Shown: one piece after another, positions 31,101-41,200 of the stretch
Layout: each line of letters begins with the position of its first letter
How positions within the stretch are numbered: the first letter of the stretch is position 1
Source of the DNA: Mactromeris polynyma
Lineage: Eukaryota; Mollusca; Bivalvia; Venerida; Mactridae
DNA length: 64,000 nt
Direction: 5' to 3'
Assembly: GCA_032209605.1 (NCBI GenBank)
Contig: JASFXZ010000045.1
Span: forward strand, 372,001-436,000
Position numbers and translations under genes: made by a program
The notes under the pieces: model-generated
Seen by the model: the letters and a program-made list of their open reading frames with translations, nothing else
Told to the model about the DNA's origin: nothing
Databases searched by the model: none

Positions 31101-34100
31101 TCATTTCAGCTTCACCACCAACACAATCTACAACAGGTATTTCCAATAAGTATATTTGATATCTTTATAACAGTACCGTACAGCTCAATAGTAAAATCTT
31201 TGTGTTGCTGCGAACGAACGCTTAAGTCCTTAGTTACTTACCTTAAAGTGGCATGACACTTTTATTATGAAATTAATGTATGAAAAACTTGTTTAAGTGT
31301 TTGATAGGGAATGACATCCTTGCTGAAAAAAATATTTTTATTTCACTGAATTTGATTTTATATTGCCAGAAATAAGGCATTTAACTCCCAACTTTCTGCC
31401 GGAATACACTTTGCTCTAGGAATATGCTATTGAAAGTGAAATGTCTGAAAGGAAACACGTATTATAACATTTTTGATGTACATATATGTTTAATTACTCA
31501 TAATGTCATTCCCTGAATGTATTAAATGCTCTCCAATTAGTCAGAAATTCTAATCAAGGTCACAGAAAATTCCTATTTTGGTTTCGATGTCTGAAAAATG
31601 TGCTTCTTTCTAATAGAAAGTTGTTTCGTGAATTGAAATGCAATTCTGGTTGTTTTAAACTATCATAATTATACGAGTAGTTATCAGAGAAGAGAAAAAA
31701 TGGTGGTGCTTTAAAACTATGCGTCTGTCTGTCTATCCGCTGCCACCATGTGGGCCAACATCGATGGTAATTCATTAACGAGTACATTGTGTAGATAAAT
31801 TATTGCCGGATATATAATGAAATTCGTCTCTTCATTATGTGAGCCAATGCAAAAACGGGATCAAGTTGGGTCTAAACCCTATGTCAATGTGTCCCATTAA
31901 AAGCTTATTAACACTCTAGATGCCAACATTTGTCTACCAAGTCTACATGGAACCCGATAAGTTGTTTCACGGAATAAAGGAAAAGTTTGAAACTAGGTCA
32001 AAAACTTCTTAATCCGGTCAAATCAAAGAAAGACATTGTCGACACTTAAATTACAGCAGCTTATACCTGACCTTCGCTAAACCTCATTAGTTTTATGAAG
32101 TTTAAATTAGGTCAGGTGTATTACAGGACCATCTATGAGCAAAAGCCTGTTTCACCAGGACTTATTATAGAAACATTATTAACACTGGGAGTCACAAAAC
32201 ATCAGGACACTTTGTCAGAATGTTTGTTTTCACACAATCAAAGCTAAGTTCGAATTGGGGCATCTGGAGTAAAATAAAGTGGGACACATAATCCAATTGT
32301 TATATACTATATGAAATGTAGGTCAAGTCTTAGACTGGTTTATCGGTGATCAAGAGGATGGCTAGTACATTGTTCTTTCAAATCATACAAAACTTTGTTT
32401 AAACCATTTTTGACATGAAACCTCTATATTACATTTGCGTTTATGTGAGAACAGTTGTACACAAAGACTGTGAGGCGTTCAGCAAAATATTGACCAATAG
32501 ACATAGTGAACACAAAAACAATATGGTTACGTACTTTTTAAATAGACTGTACATATCTCTAGGAATGAAATATGGTAAAGTTACAAACGTTTTCTTATAC
32601 TTAGGTGAGCGTTTCAAAGTCATTATGACCCTCTTGTTTTGCTGTTATCACACAAATGTTCCTTGTCTTAATCACAACGTAAATCATAAATAGACTATGA
32701 ACAACTGACCCAGTTTATTTACGTCATTTTATCACCAGAACAAACGACATCTACAACAGCTGCTTCATCAACAACACCAATAACTACAACATCAACTACT
32801 ACGCCAACAACAACGTCAATGCCAACAACTACGCCAACAACAACTACAACAACGTCAATGCCAACAACTACGCCAACAACAACTACAACAACGTCAATGC
32901 CAACAACTACGCCAACAACAACTACAACAACGGCAATGCCAACAACTACGCCAACAAAAACTACAACAACGTCAATGCCAACAACTACGCCAACAACAAC
33001 TACAACAACGTCAATGCCAACAACTACGCCAACAACAACTACAACAACGCCAATGCCAACAACAACAACTACGCCAACAACAACTACTCCAATAACAACG
33101 CCAACAACAACCACTATACCAACAACACCAGAACAAACGACAACTACAACCGCTGCTCCACCAACAACACCAATGTCAACAACAACAACAACGTCAATGC
33201 CAACAACTACGCCAACAACAACGTCAATACCAACAACTACAACAACGCCAATGCCAACAACAACAACTACGCCAACAACAACACCAACAACAACCACTAT
33301 ACCAACAACACCCGCGGCAACAACTGACCCACCACCAAAAACACTACCGCCAGTAACAAGTAAGTATTGTTTCTATACATTAAATATATTGACAAGAATT
33401 ATTTTCCCATACTTTAAAATAACCGAAAAAAAGAAATCTGCCCCGCCCTGTTATCTCAGTTGGAAGAGCGCGCTAGGCTGTCACTAAGCAGGCCTGGTTT
33501 CGATTCACAGGCTGGGCAGTTCATGACCTTCCGTGACATTTGGCTACGATGATTTGTCCTCAACCTCTGATTCATGCGGAAGAGTTGTTGGCTGCTTGCG
33601 GAAGGGCATGACAGTACTGGTTGATAATTAATTCCAAGAAAACTGGTTAGCTCAACTGACCGCCGTATATGAATTAAAATATGTTGAAATTGGCGTTAAC
33701 CCCAATAAGAACAACAACTAAATAATTTAAAATATCTGGTCTACCATATACATAAAGAAGATATACTCGTTTCCGTCTGTCCTTGACATGTACAATAGCG
33801 TCTGAGTAGCCCTGTAATAAAAAATACATATTTAAATTTCAAGAGCAATGCCATGCATGTAATGGGCCAGTCTTCCTATGTGAACAAGTTTATGCGCCAA
33901 CTGCATGTGATCCACCAAACAATTACTGCATCAACAAGATAACTAATTATAAGGATGGCACTAGAGACGTAGTTCGAACGTAAGTATATTCTCAAATTTT
34001 GAATGATGTGGAATACTTGTAACGATAAGTACAAGTGATGTTTAGAAAAGCTTACACTATTCACAGACGTAATTATCAATCGAACTAGAAAACACATTTT

Positions 34101-35119
34101 CCAGTACAGTCATAACCCGCATCACAATATCAAAGATGGACTAGCCATCACCACAGCGCAATATCTACATAATACCATCCCTCCATGGACGGCTCGACTT
34201 TGACAAATAAGTCAAAGTGCTTAAAGACATAGCCTTGCATGCGAATGGCTAAACATATTCTTCAACCTGATTGTATTTGATACGTGTACAGAAAACGATA
34301 GTGTTAACTCAATCACGCACAGACGATGAATGGAAAGTAACGTAATTGATCAATTGTGTGTCTTGCGATTCCACAAAACGAGATTATCGTACAACCCAAA
34401 CACAGCAGTCATTTTTGCGATAAAATTATATGCTCAATACTATGTTGATACATGTTTGCAGGGCTGATGCTGATTTATATTATGAACGGGGTTTTAATCT
34501 ATGTATGTATTGAAATATTTAAATGCTCATCTTGTTGTGCCGTTGATTGCCTTTTTTCAGTTGGTCTGGCTTCTGAGCATCGTGTACATGAATTAAACGT
34601 TTATACATAGTTCTATGTTCGCCGTCTCTTCTATTGGAGAATTGTATAGTGAGATATTTTTAATTTACAATGTTTGTTTAGCAGCATGATAGTAACATAA
34701 ATTGGGTGCATCTTACACCATGTTTAACTTCCAGTTCTTGTCACAGACCGTTCCGAGGCGGTACTCATATTTTCAAACATCGTTGATGTGACCGCGTCTT
34801 GTGTTCCATTTATATTGTTTAGGTATATGTGATCATGTCTACCCATGCATCTGAGGTAGTTGCGTGCTTTATACGTGGTACTTCATGTACGAGTTTTTTA
34901 TACACTTAAATAAATATGCCCTTCACACTTAACAGATGTGGCAACTTCGACACTTGCTACCGTGACTGGTTCCAAGGCTCATCAGACAATGACAGATGCC
35001 GTCAGTTCAATCAGGACAATGAACAGAGATTGGACTTCCAATGTACATTCTGTTGTGTAGAAGACCTCTGTAACGATCGACTTCATCCACCAAATGATGC
35101 CTTATATAGACCCGTATAA
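22165..35119 (+). CDS. Secreted three-LU-domain protein with Thr-rich mucin-like segment (unrecognised)
   Basis: Exons: 22165-22189, 23045-23080, 23642-23727, 24575-24649, 25302-25488, 26556-26647, 27624-27695, 29127-29241, 30120-30149, 31110-31136, 32739-33359, 33844-33979, 34936-35119; all GT-AG, frame kept, 561 aa. Residues 1-22 form a signal peptide (core VLVLFTVLLYL). LU domain 1 (about 24-136) runs from CLQC to CCYENNCN and carries an Asn/Ser/Thr-rich insert with NNST and DNST glycosylation sites. LU domain 2 (about 143-222) runs from CYVC to CCGKSLCN. Residues 249-455 are almost only Thr and Pro with a 13-residue repeat (TSMPTTTPTTTTT). LU domain 3 (457-553) runs from CHAC to CCVEDLCND. 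There is no hydrophobic C-terminus, so no GPI anchor or membrane span; it should be secreted and O-glycosylated. LU domains usually bind proteins or form extracellular matrix. The specific role is unknown. Domains 1 and 2 share the same two internal phase-0 introns. Confidence 0.88.
22548..22746. repeat. 46-bp tandem repeat, about four copies
   Basis: 'GAGACATGGTTTCTAAG' + 'TTATCATATTGACAACAACT' repeats at 22572, 22618, 22663 and 22709 (spacing 45-46 bp). Intron 1 of the LU-mucin gene. Confidence 0.85.
23432..23600. repeat. Palindromic MITE, family A (inverted, right arm diverged)
   Basis: Starts TA-CAGTAAAACCTCACTTAAAG and continues with 'GACCACCTCAAAATTAGGA' and 'CAAGTCCATTTTCA'. This is the reverse of the 24899-25081 copy. 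LU-mucin intron 2. Confidence 0.65.
23791..24115. mobile_element. Palindromic MITE, family E, copy 1
   Basis: Inverted ends GATAGTTCTCACA / ATGTGGGAACTATC and subterminal 'CGGCCATTTTGATAGGCAAA' / 'TTTGCCTATCAATATGGCTG'. Intron 3 of the LU-mucin gene. A second copy lies at 30804-31069. Confidence 0.75.
24899..25081. mobile_element. Palindromic MITE, family A, intact copy with TA target site
   Basis: CAGTAAAACCTCA...TGAGGTTTTACTG, flanked by TA at 24897-24898 and 25082-25083. Both arms contain 'GACCA(C/T)C' / 'GGTGGTC' type repeats, so the whole 183 bp can fold. The TA duplication and CAGT ends fit Tc1/mariner-pogo (Tigger-like) non-autonomous elements. Confidence 0.8.
27735..28635 (+). repeat. 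57-bp minisatellite with hairpin units
   Basis: About 13 near-identical 57-bp copies (27890-28635) with diverged copies to the left, in intron 7 of the LU-mucin gene. Each unit has GGTTGC facing GCAACC and GTTACA facing TGTAAC. Because 57 is a multiple of three, a 253-codon ORF crosses it, but it lies wholly in an intron and is not a gene. Confidence 0.93.
29210..29850 (+). repeat. 32-bp minisatellite copying the exon 8 / intron 8 splice junction
   Basis: About 20 copies of a 32-bp unit containing AAATCAAACATCAG|GTAATG. The first copy is the real end of exon 8 (donor after 29241); the rest lie in intron 8. Most copies keep CAG|GTAAYG. See findings. Confidence 0.92.
30360..30531. mobile_element. 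Palindromic MITE, family A, with TA target site
   Basis: CAGTAAAATCTCAATAATAAG...GTGAGATTTTACTG between TA dinucleotides. Intron 9 of the LU-mucin gene. Confidence 0.78.
30804..31069. mobile_element. Palindromic MITE, family E, copy 2
   Basis: Ends GACAGTTCCCACAT / ATGTGGGAACTATC. The interior matches 23791-24115, including 'GCCCACATGAGCATAATGA'. Same gene, intron 9. Confidence 0.75.
31850..32390. repeat. Decayed molluscan dispersed repeat
   Basis: Blocks such as 'TTAACACTCTAGATGCCA', 'TGTCAGAATGTTTGTTTTCA', 'AAGTTCGAATTGGGGCATCT' and 'AACTAGGTCAAAAACT' recur in diverged form. They match the style of a repeat very common in bivalves. Intron 10 of the LU-mucin gene. Confidence 0.5.
32780..33330 (+). 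repeat. Coding minisatellite (39-bp unit) of the mucin segment
   Basis: Within exon 11 a 39-bp unit encoding TSMPTTTPTTTTT is repeated about six times, then in shuffled partial copies. The coding strand is almost free of G (ACA, CCA, ACT, ACC codons). The long Val/Gly ORF on the opposite strand is a by-product. Confidence 0.92.
33445..33718 (+). mobile_element. SINE with tRNA-Asp-like head
   Basis: 'TTATCTCAGTTGGAAGAGCG' (A box), a GTC anticodon position, and a degraded B box 'GGTTTCGATTC'. The tail 'AAAACTGGTTAGCTCAACTG' ... 'TTGGCGTTAACCCCAA' matches the tail of the 21163-21420 SINE. Intron 11 of the LU-mucin gene. Confidence 0.75.
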
Positions 35120-35155
35120 AGAATATCACAACGCCGTGTTTGTAATTTTAGCTTG

Positions 35156-35161
35156 AATAAA
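35156..35161 (+). terminator. Polyadenylation signal of the LU-mucin gene
   Basis: AATAAA 37 bp after the stop codon at 35117-35119, followed by T/G-rich sequence. This implies a very short 3' UTR. Confidence 0.6.
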
Positions 35162-35949
35162 TTGTGTTCTTGAATAATTCTTTATTTTGGCTAAGTACTA
35201 ATGGTGTCAAACTTCGTATTAGTCAAAATCCGAATTTAGAACGATAACTGTTTAGTTTTAATTTATACTTCCTCTTCATGAGTACGTCATACTTTGTACA
35301 TCATATATTTGTATTTAATACCAGCCAAAAACTGAAATGAGATCGATACCTGTTTTGTTTTAGTTTACATAAGTTTATTTTTATAAGGCACGGGTTTGTA
35401 ATTATATAAGTGTTCAAGTAAGAAATTCATACACAGTCATATTTTAGGTTACTGAAACAATATACGCGAGTATCATGGTACATATTGCAATATGTTGATA
35501 GCGTATTGCGATGTTCATGGTATTAATATGACACCCCTGTTACCCACAGTATGTAGTGTAGGTCTACAATTAGAAGTAAAAGAAACGCTGCTGATTTATA
35601 AAACCTTACTTTCTCAGCTTCTATCAGAGGTAGAGAAAATACATGTATGTAAACACTCCCATCAAATTTTAACCCATTCATAGCAAAGACCACAAGTACT
35701 ACATTAGTACTACATTTGTATTATCAATTAAACTCGCTGGATTTCAACAGTTCAAACACAATAACTTCAGTCTCTTCAAAAACATGAAAACATGATCAGG
35801 TTAAAATTCGTGTTTCTTTGTACTGACTGTATATAAATGACGTGAAGTAACTACGTATACTAACAATATGAAAGTGGAGTACCATAGACAGCTTTGTTGT
35901 GCAAGTGATTCCATACAAACGTTTGGTAAAATACCTGCACAGTTTGCTA
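35162..35949. other. Intergenic, no gene seen
   Basis: AT-rich sequence with one unremarkable 63-codon ORF. No recognisable repeat family or domain. Confidence 0.5.
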
Positions 35950-36545
35950 TGCGTGGTCATCAGTACAGTGATATGTTATCTCCGTACAGTATAGCGACAC
36001 ATCAGATTATCTGTTGTCTCCACAGTACAGTGACACATCAGGTAATCTGTGGTCTCCACAGTACAGTGACACATCAGGTAATCTGTGGTCTCCACAGTAC
36101 AGTGACACATCAGGTGATCTGTGGTCTCCACAGTACAGTGACACATCAGGTAATCTGTGGTCTCCACAGTACAGTGACACATCAGGTAATCTGTGGTATC
36201 CACAGTACAGTGACACATCAGGTAATCTGTGGTCTCCGCAGTACAGTGACACATCAGGTAATCTGTGGTCTCCACAGTACAGTGACATATCAGGTAATAT
36301 GTGGTCTCCACAGTACAGTGACACATCAGGTAATCTGTGGTCTCCACAGTACAGTGACACATCAGGTGATCTGTGGTCTCCACAGTACAGCGACACATTA
36401 GGTAATATGTGGTCTCCACAGTACAGCGACACATCAGGTAATCTGTGGTCTCCACAGTACAGTGACACATCAGGTAATATGTGGTCTCCACAGTACACCG
36501 ACACATCAGGTAATCTGTGGTCTCCACAGTACAGTGACACATTAT
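35950..36545. repeat. 36-bp minisatellite, about 16 copies, hairpin units
   Basis: Each 36-bp unit contains CCACAG facing CTGTGG and the strings CACATCAGGTAATCTG and CAGTACAGTG. 36 is a multiple of three, so four long ORFs (177-188 codons) run across it on both strands. None has a credible start context, domain or splice partner, so I treat the array as non-coding. Confidence 0.93.
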
Positions 36546-38209
36546 TTGTAACCTCTATGTAATGTAAAGTAAGTTTTATAGATTTACTCCCTTAGAGAGA
36601 ACAACTTGAATTGCTTTGTACGTTCTGTGGAATAGAGTAAATGACAAAAAGCACACTAATGAAACACAACACATAGGCAGTACATTTATGATTTATTCTA
36701 GATTGATTTTGACAAACCATATATGGAATTGCCTTCAATCAACACCTAGTACAAAGTATTCAAATTATCACAGATAGTAGTATATAAATGCAAAACTGTG
36801 AAGTAACTTCATTAATTTCGATCAATAAAATCATAAGCATAGATTTTCAGTTATTACTAAACAACATTTATCCAGCAGTCATTCTATCCAGTAGTCATTC
36901 ATCTTCGTAAATCTATTCATGCAGCGGGCACATGCTAATTATATGTATCGTCGCCTTATTTTCAGGACCCTATACCTCAATTTTGGACGGTTTTGGGTAT
37001 TTGGTAGTGTCAAAACTGTCTTTCCAAGCTCTTTCTATCTGTACTACCTATATTGTTTTGGAATGCACATAACATATTTAAAATGCAATTCCAAACCCCG
37101 CATGTAAAAAAGCTACAGGAGGGTATAATTTTAAAGTTGTTTTTCTCAAAAAGACGAAAAACAAGTTATGGGGTTCTGGATATAATGCGACGATATTTTA
37201 AAAGTTTCAGTTTGTATGTTGAAGACGATAAGTTACAGATTTGTATGAATATTCATGAGTCCCAGGTAAATATGGTCTGAATATATACAGAAATTGTCAA
37301 CAAAAATAAACAATCTAGGCAAGAGTGAAACACAAAATAAACCAAAGAATATTTGAGACAAATAAATCTGAAACAAATAATCTTCACAAGAAGATGGGGG
37401 CACACAGAAAGATACGGGTACAAGCATGCCATAGGGTGATGGAGGCATGTTGCAGAAATATGGGGGCCAGACAGAGAGAGAGGTAGATACAAGGGAACTA
37501 CAAATTCCAAGTGCTTTTGCATTAATATTAGTCTTTGTTGAGATGATTTGTAGTAAAGAAACTTGGTAGAAAACGATAACATTTGAATCATCACCAATTA
37601 ATTCATAATCATGCAAGAAATGTTCAAATATAAGTAGAATAGACTTCTAGTAATAAAATGACATTTCTATCGTAAAAACCTTTTAAAGAGGTTAAGAATC
37701 TGTACTGTCAGCTGCAATCATAGACTAGTAATCGATCACCTTTAACATTTCACGAACATTTCTAAAATTCAGTGCTACACTATTGCAAATGTCTATACAA
37801 CTATATAAGAATGGCAAATTTCTATACATATCTACAGTCGGACCTCGTTTATTTGAATTCCTCGGGTCCAAAATTTTATTTCAAATAATACATTGAATCG
37901 AAATGCCCATTTCAATTCGACATGCATAAAAAGATACATCTTAACCTGATATTTATTTCGGTGATACCGAGTATTCGGATAGAAGGTTGTCGAATAAACG
38001 AGGTCTGATTGTACTTTCTAACTTAGTTTTGGTAAAGAAGTAGTTGTTACAACAGTTTTGCGACAAACACTGTACAACACTGCAGGGTCCTAGCATACTA
38101 AATTATAGGATTACCAACTATGAGTATGCACACATAATAAGATGTTGGAGTTGTAATTTAAGTACGAAAGTATAAACTTTGAGATTCAAAAAGTGTTTGT
38201 GATATAGAA
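36546..38209. other. 3' flank of CCDC18 and intergenic DNA
   Basis: Probably contains the CCDC18 3' UTR. Minus-strand AATAAA candidates include 36692-36697. It also has a family B MITE (37835-38011) and ORFs of 60-127 codons with no recognisable domain. The ORFs at 36919-37280 show no clear coding signature. Confidence 0.5.
37835..38011. mobile_element. Palindromic MITE, family B, with TA target site
   Basis: CAGTCGGACCTCGTTTATT ... AATAAACGAGGTCTGATTG, flanked by TA on both sides. Internal arms 'ATTTCAAATAATACAT' and 'ACCGAGTATTCGGATAGAAG'. A second copy is at 38461-38645. Pogo/Tigger-like ends. Confidence 0.78.
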
Positions 38210-41200
38210 TCATGTGTTTACATCTTCCTCTTCCAAATTTTGTAATTGTCGGTCAATATCTTGCTGTCGTAACTCATTGGTTCTCAATCTTTCCTGTAAT
38301 TGTTTCATACTGAAAATCATAAATAAATAATCCTTATTAACATATAGTGAAAAACACATTGAAAGACCACCCTGAAACTTAAGACCATATCATAATAGTT
38401 ATATTGCAATGTTTATTACAATTTTATTTTCATGGACAAGGTTTCAAGTTTTCTTGCGTACAATCGGACCTCGTTCATTCGAATTCATCCGGTCCGAAAT
38501 TTTATTTCGAATAATACATGGTTTCGAATAGCCCATTTCAATTCGACGTGTCTATAGAAGACGAAGATACATCGGGACTTGTTATTTATCTTGGATAATA
38601 CCAAGTATTCGGATAGAAGGTTGTCGAATAAACGAGGTCTCAATGTATTATAAACTCAATAATCTGACAACTTGACATCTAACACTGACTTTCTTCAGAC
38701 CCAATGGTGGTCTTATCATTAAGGTTTCACCAAATTTTCAAAGCAAACACATGATGCGTACAGTAAATGCAAGGATATCAGGGCGGTCATTTGTACAATT
38801 TTGAATACCAACAACTAAAGGATGCTTCCAAGGGGCCTTTGTGGTCAAGTGATTATAGTCACTTCAAACACTTCCCCTAACCGCTAAGGGTTCGAACCCA
38901 GAAAGGATATTGATTTGTGAGGAAGCTATTCAGTTCGCTTAGGGAATGTCTGTGGTTCTGCCAAGGTGTCCGTCTGTGGTATTCCTCCATGCTAACAGCT
39001 GGAAAGGTCATGGCTCTGGTTGTTGATATGACTTAAAAACCCCTTTACAAAAAAACTTTCAGCCAAAGATAACTGGTGATCTTATCATGAGAACAGCTAC
39101 AGAGTAAAACAGCAGCTTCAACTCACCATTGTTCTGGATCAGCCGCACTAGAATCCAAGTCAAAACCATCAGTGTTATATACTCTCATTGCAGTAACAGG
39201 TTCTGAAAATACATTCATCATATATACATCACTTATTTCAGCTTAACTTTATCCTCACAATCTCCAGTCAATATGAAGTTCACTTTAAACAGACCCAACA
39301 TAAAATATTCAATTTACAATAAATGTGAGTTACTTCATACGAGTACAGTACAGGCCATTCAAATATAATTTTAATGTTGCTAACATCTTGCTACAATATC
39401 TGACTAAGGGAGTCCCTTTTTTAGTGGACAAGGATAAATCACTTTGAAATGCTAGTAAGCTCCAATATTCACTTAAACTTGAAACAATCTTTTTAACAAC
39501 ATGCAGGCATAAAGCTAAACATATTTATATTAACAAATTTTAATCAAGTCATTGTTATTCCTGTATTTGAATCAACTTGAACTTATTGGAGTTTTAAATA
39601 AGCAAAACTTAAAGCAAAATAACACGTTCTGATAGCTATATGGTATTTTTCAAATCTTAAGAATTTCATTTCAGTCACAGGATGACTTCCTATTAGTTTG
39701 ATATTGTGCATCTCTGAACAGAAAGTAGCCTATTTTATGACAGCGAACAAGTTTTTTGTGACCATGATTAGAAATTCTGACAAATTGGAGTGAAATTTTC
39801 TACAAACAAGAATGACATAAGGTTGTATGTGTTTTGTTTTTTAAAGAGAAAACATTCAATAAGTTATCCCGGGAAGAAAGTGAATCGCAGAAGAAAAGAT
39901 AGTAAAGCATAATTTTTATTATTTTCATTGCAAAATCTGTGATATTCTGCGAAATAAAAAAAGTTTTCAGCAAGGATGTCATTCCTTATTTTTTCTTACA
40001 TTAATTACATAATAAAAATGTAAAGCTGTTTTAACGGTCGTTGCAATTAAACAAAACGAACGAAATTTGTATCATCAGAAATCAAGCCTATACAAATACC
40101 TGAAATACCAAAATCCAACAAAAAGTAAATACCTAATTCTCTTTCCCCAGGATAAGTTTTTCCATCTTGCTGACTTTTATTTTTTACAACTCTGGCGAAT
40201 GCACTTTGTTTCTGTTTCCCATTCTTGTTTGATTCTTTTGACGGAGCACTTACTTCATTTGATTGTTTGTAAGCACCACTAGGTAACACTGGCTTGGGCC
40301 GATGAGGTTTTATCATTCCTGAATTTTGACTACTTTTGTCATCATTTTCACCAAAATTAAGAATCCTTACAGGACCTGATGGTTCTATATTCTCCTGGTC
40401 AGTTTTATGACTTTTTTCACCATCACAATTATTATTTTCTCCCTTGGAGATATACTGAATTTCAATTTCCTGTCCGAAATCCATATGGCGTGTAAATAGT
40501 TGGTTTGTTGGAAGTGAGACAGATACGTCCGTTAGAATAATGTCCTGATTTCTGTTGGAAGATGAATCATTATTTCTAGAACCTGTGGAACCCTTCAATC
40601 CTGAAACGAGATAGAAAATTGATCAGTATAATGTCTGTATATGATAATTATAAAACTTTTTACCACAATTTCTTCTTAAGACTCATACAATAGGGAGGGG
40701 GGCATGCCTGTCTTAATTGGTCACTTGTTATCTTGTTGTCTATTTTTTTTTTTTTTTTTTAAATAAAACAAATGACTTATCAGCAGTAAAGTAGGGTGAG
40801 CAGTTAGAAAAGTGCCTCAGAGCAAAGGAACATTGCTGGGCTCTTGATGCAAAGGTCTCGGTTTCGAATCCCACCATGAAAGATCCTTTAAAAAAGCTCT
40901 GAATAAGCATAGGTACACAAGTTACAACCCCCGGAATCAGTCACTCAGAGTGTTATTAGCTGTATCTTGGCATTTTGTTCTTAATATTCAAGAGAATTTT
41001 GACTTTACACTGAGAAGAGTTAGTGAAAACTGTCTCCATAGGACACAGATGCCTAAACGTTACTATTGAAGGGACATAACTCTGCTCTAGTAAATCCAAT
41101 TGAAAAACCCCATGTGCACAATTTCATGTGATGACTAATATTCCTGTGAAGTTTCGTTTCTCTAGGTCAAATACTTTTCAAATATGAGCGACACAATCTT

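Noticed and set aside
32719..33297. 192-codon Val/Gly-rich ORF on the minus strand
   Set aside because: Reverse complement of the Thr-rich coding minisatellite (ACA/ACC/ACT codons read as GTT/GGT); no independent evidence.
35868..36562. Four overlapping 177-188-codon ORFs on both strands
   Set aside because: All come from the 36-bp array. A period divisible by three keeps every frame open. Signal sequence, domain and splice partner are all absent.
36919..37280. Overlapping 62- and 75-codon ORFs downstream of the 36-bp array
   Set aside because: No recognisable motif. They lie opposite the probable CCDC18 3' region.
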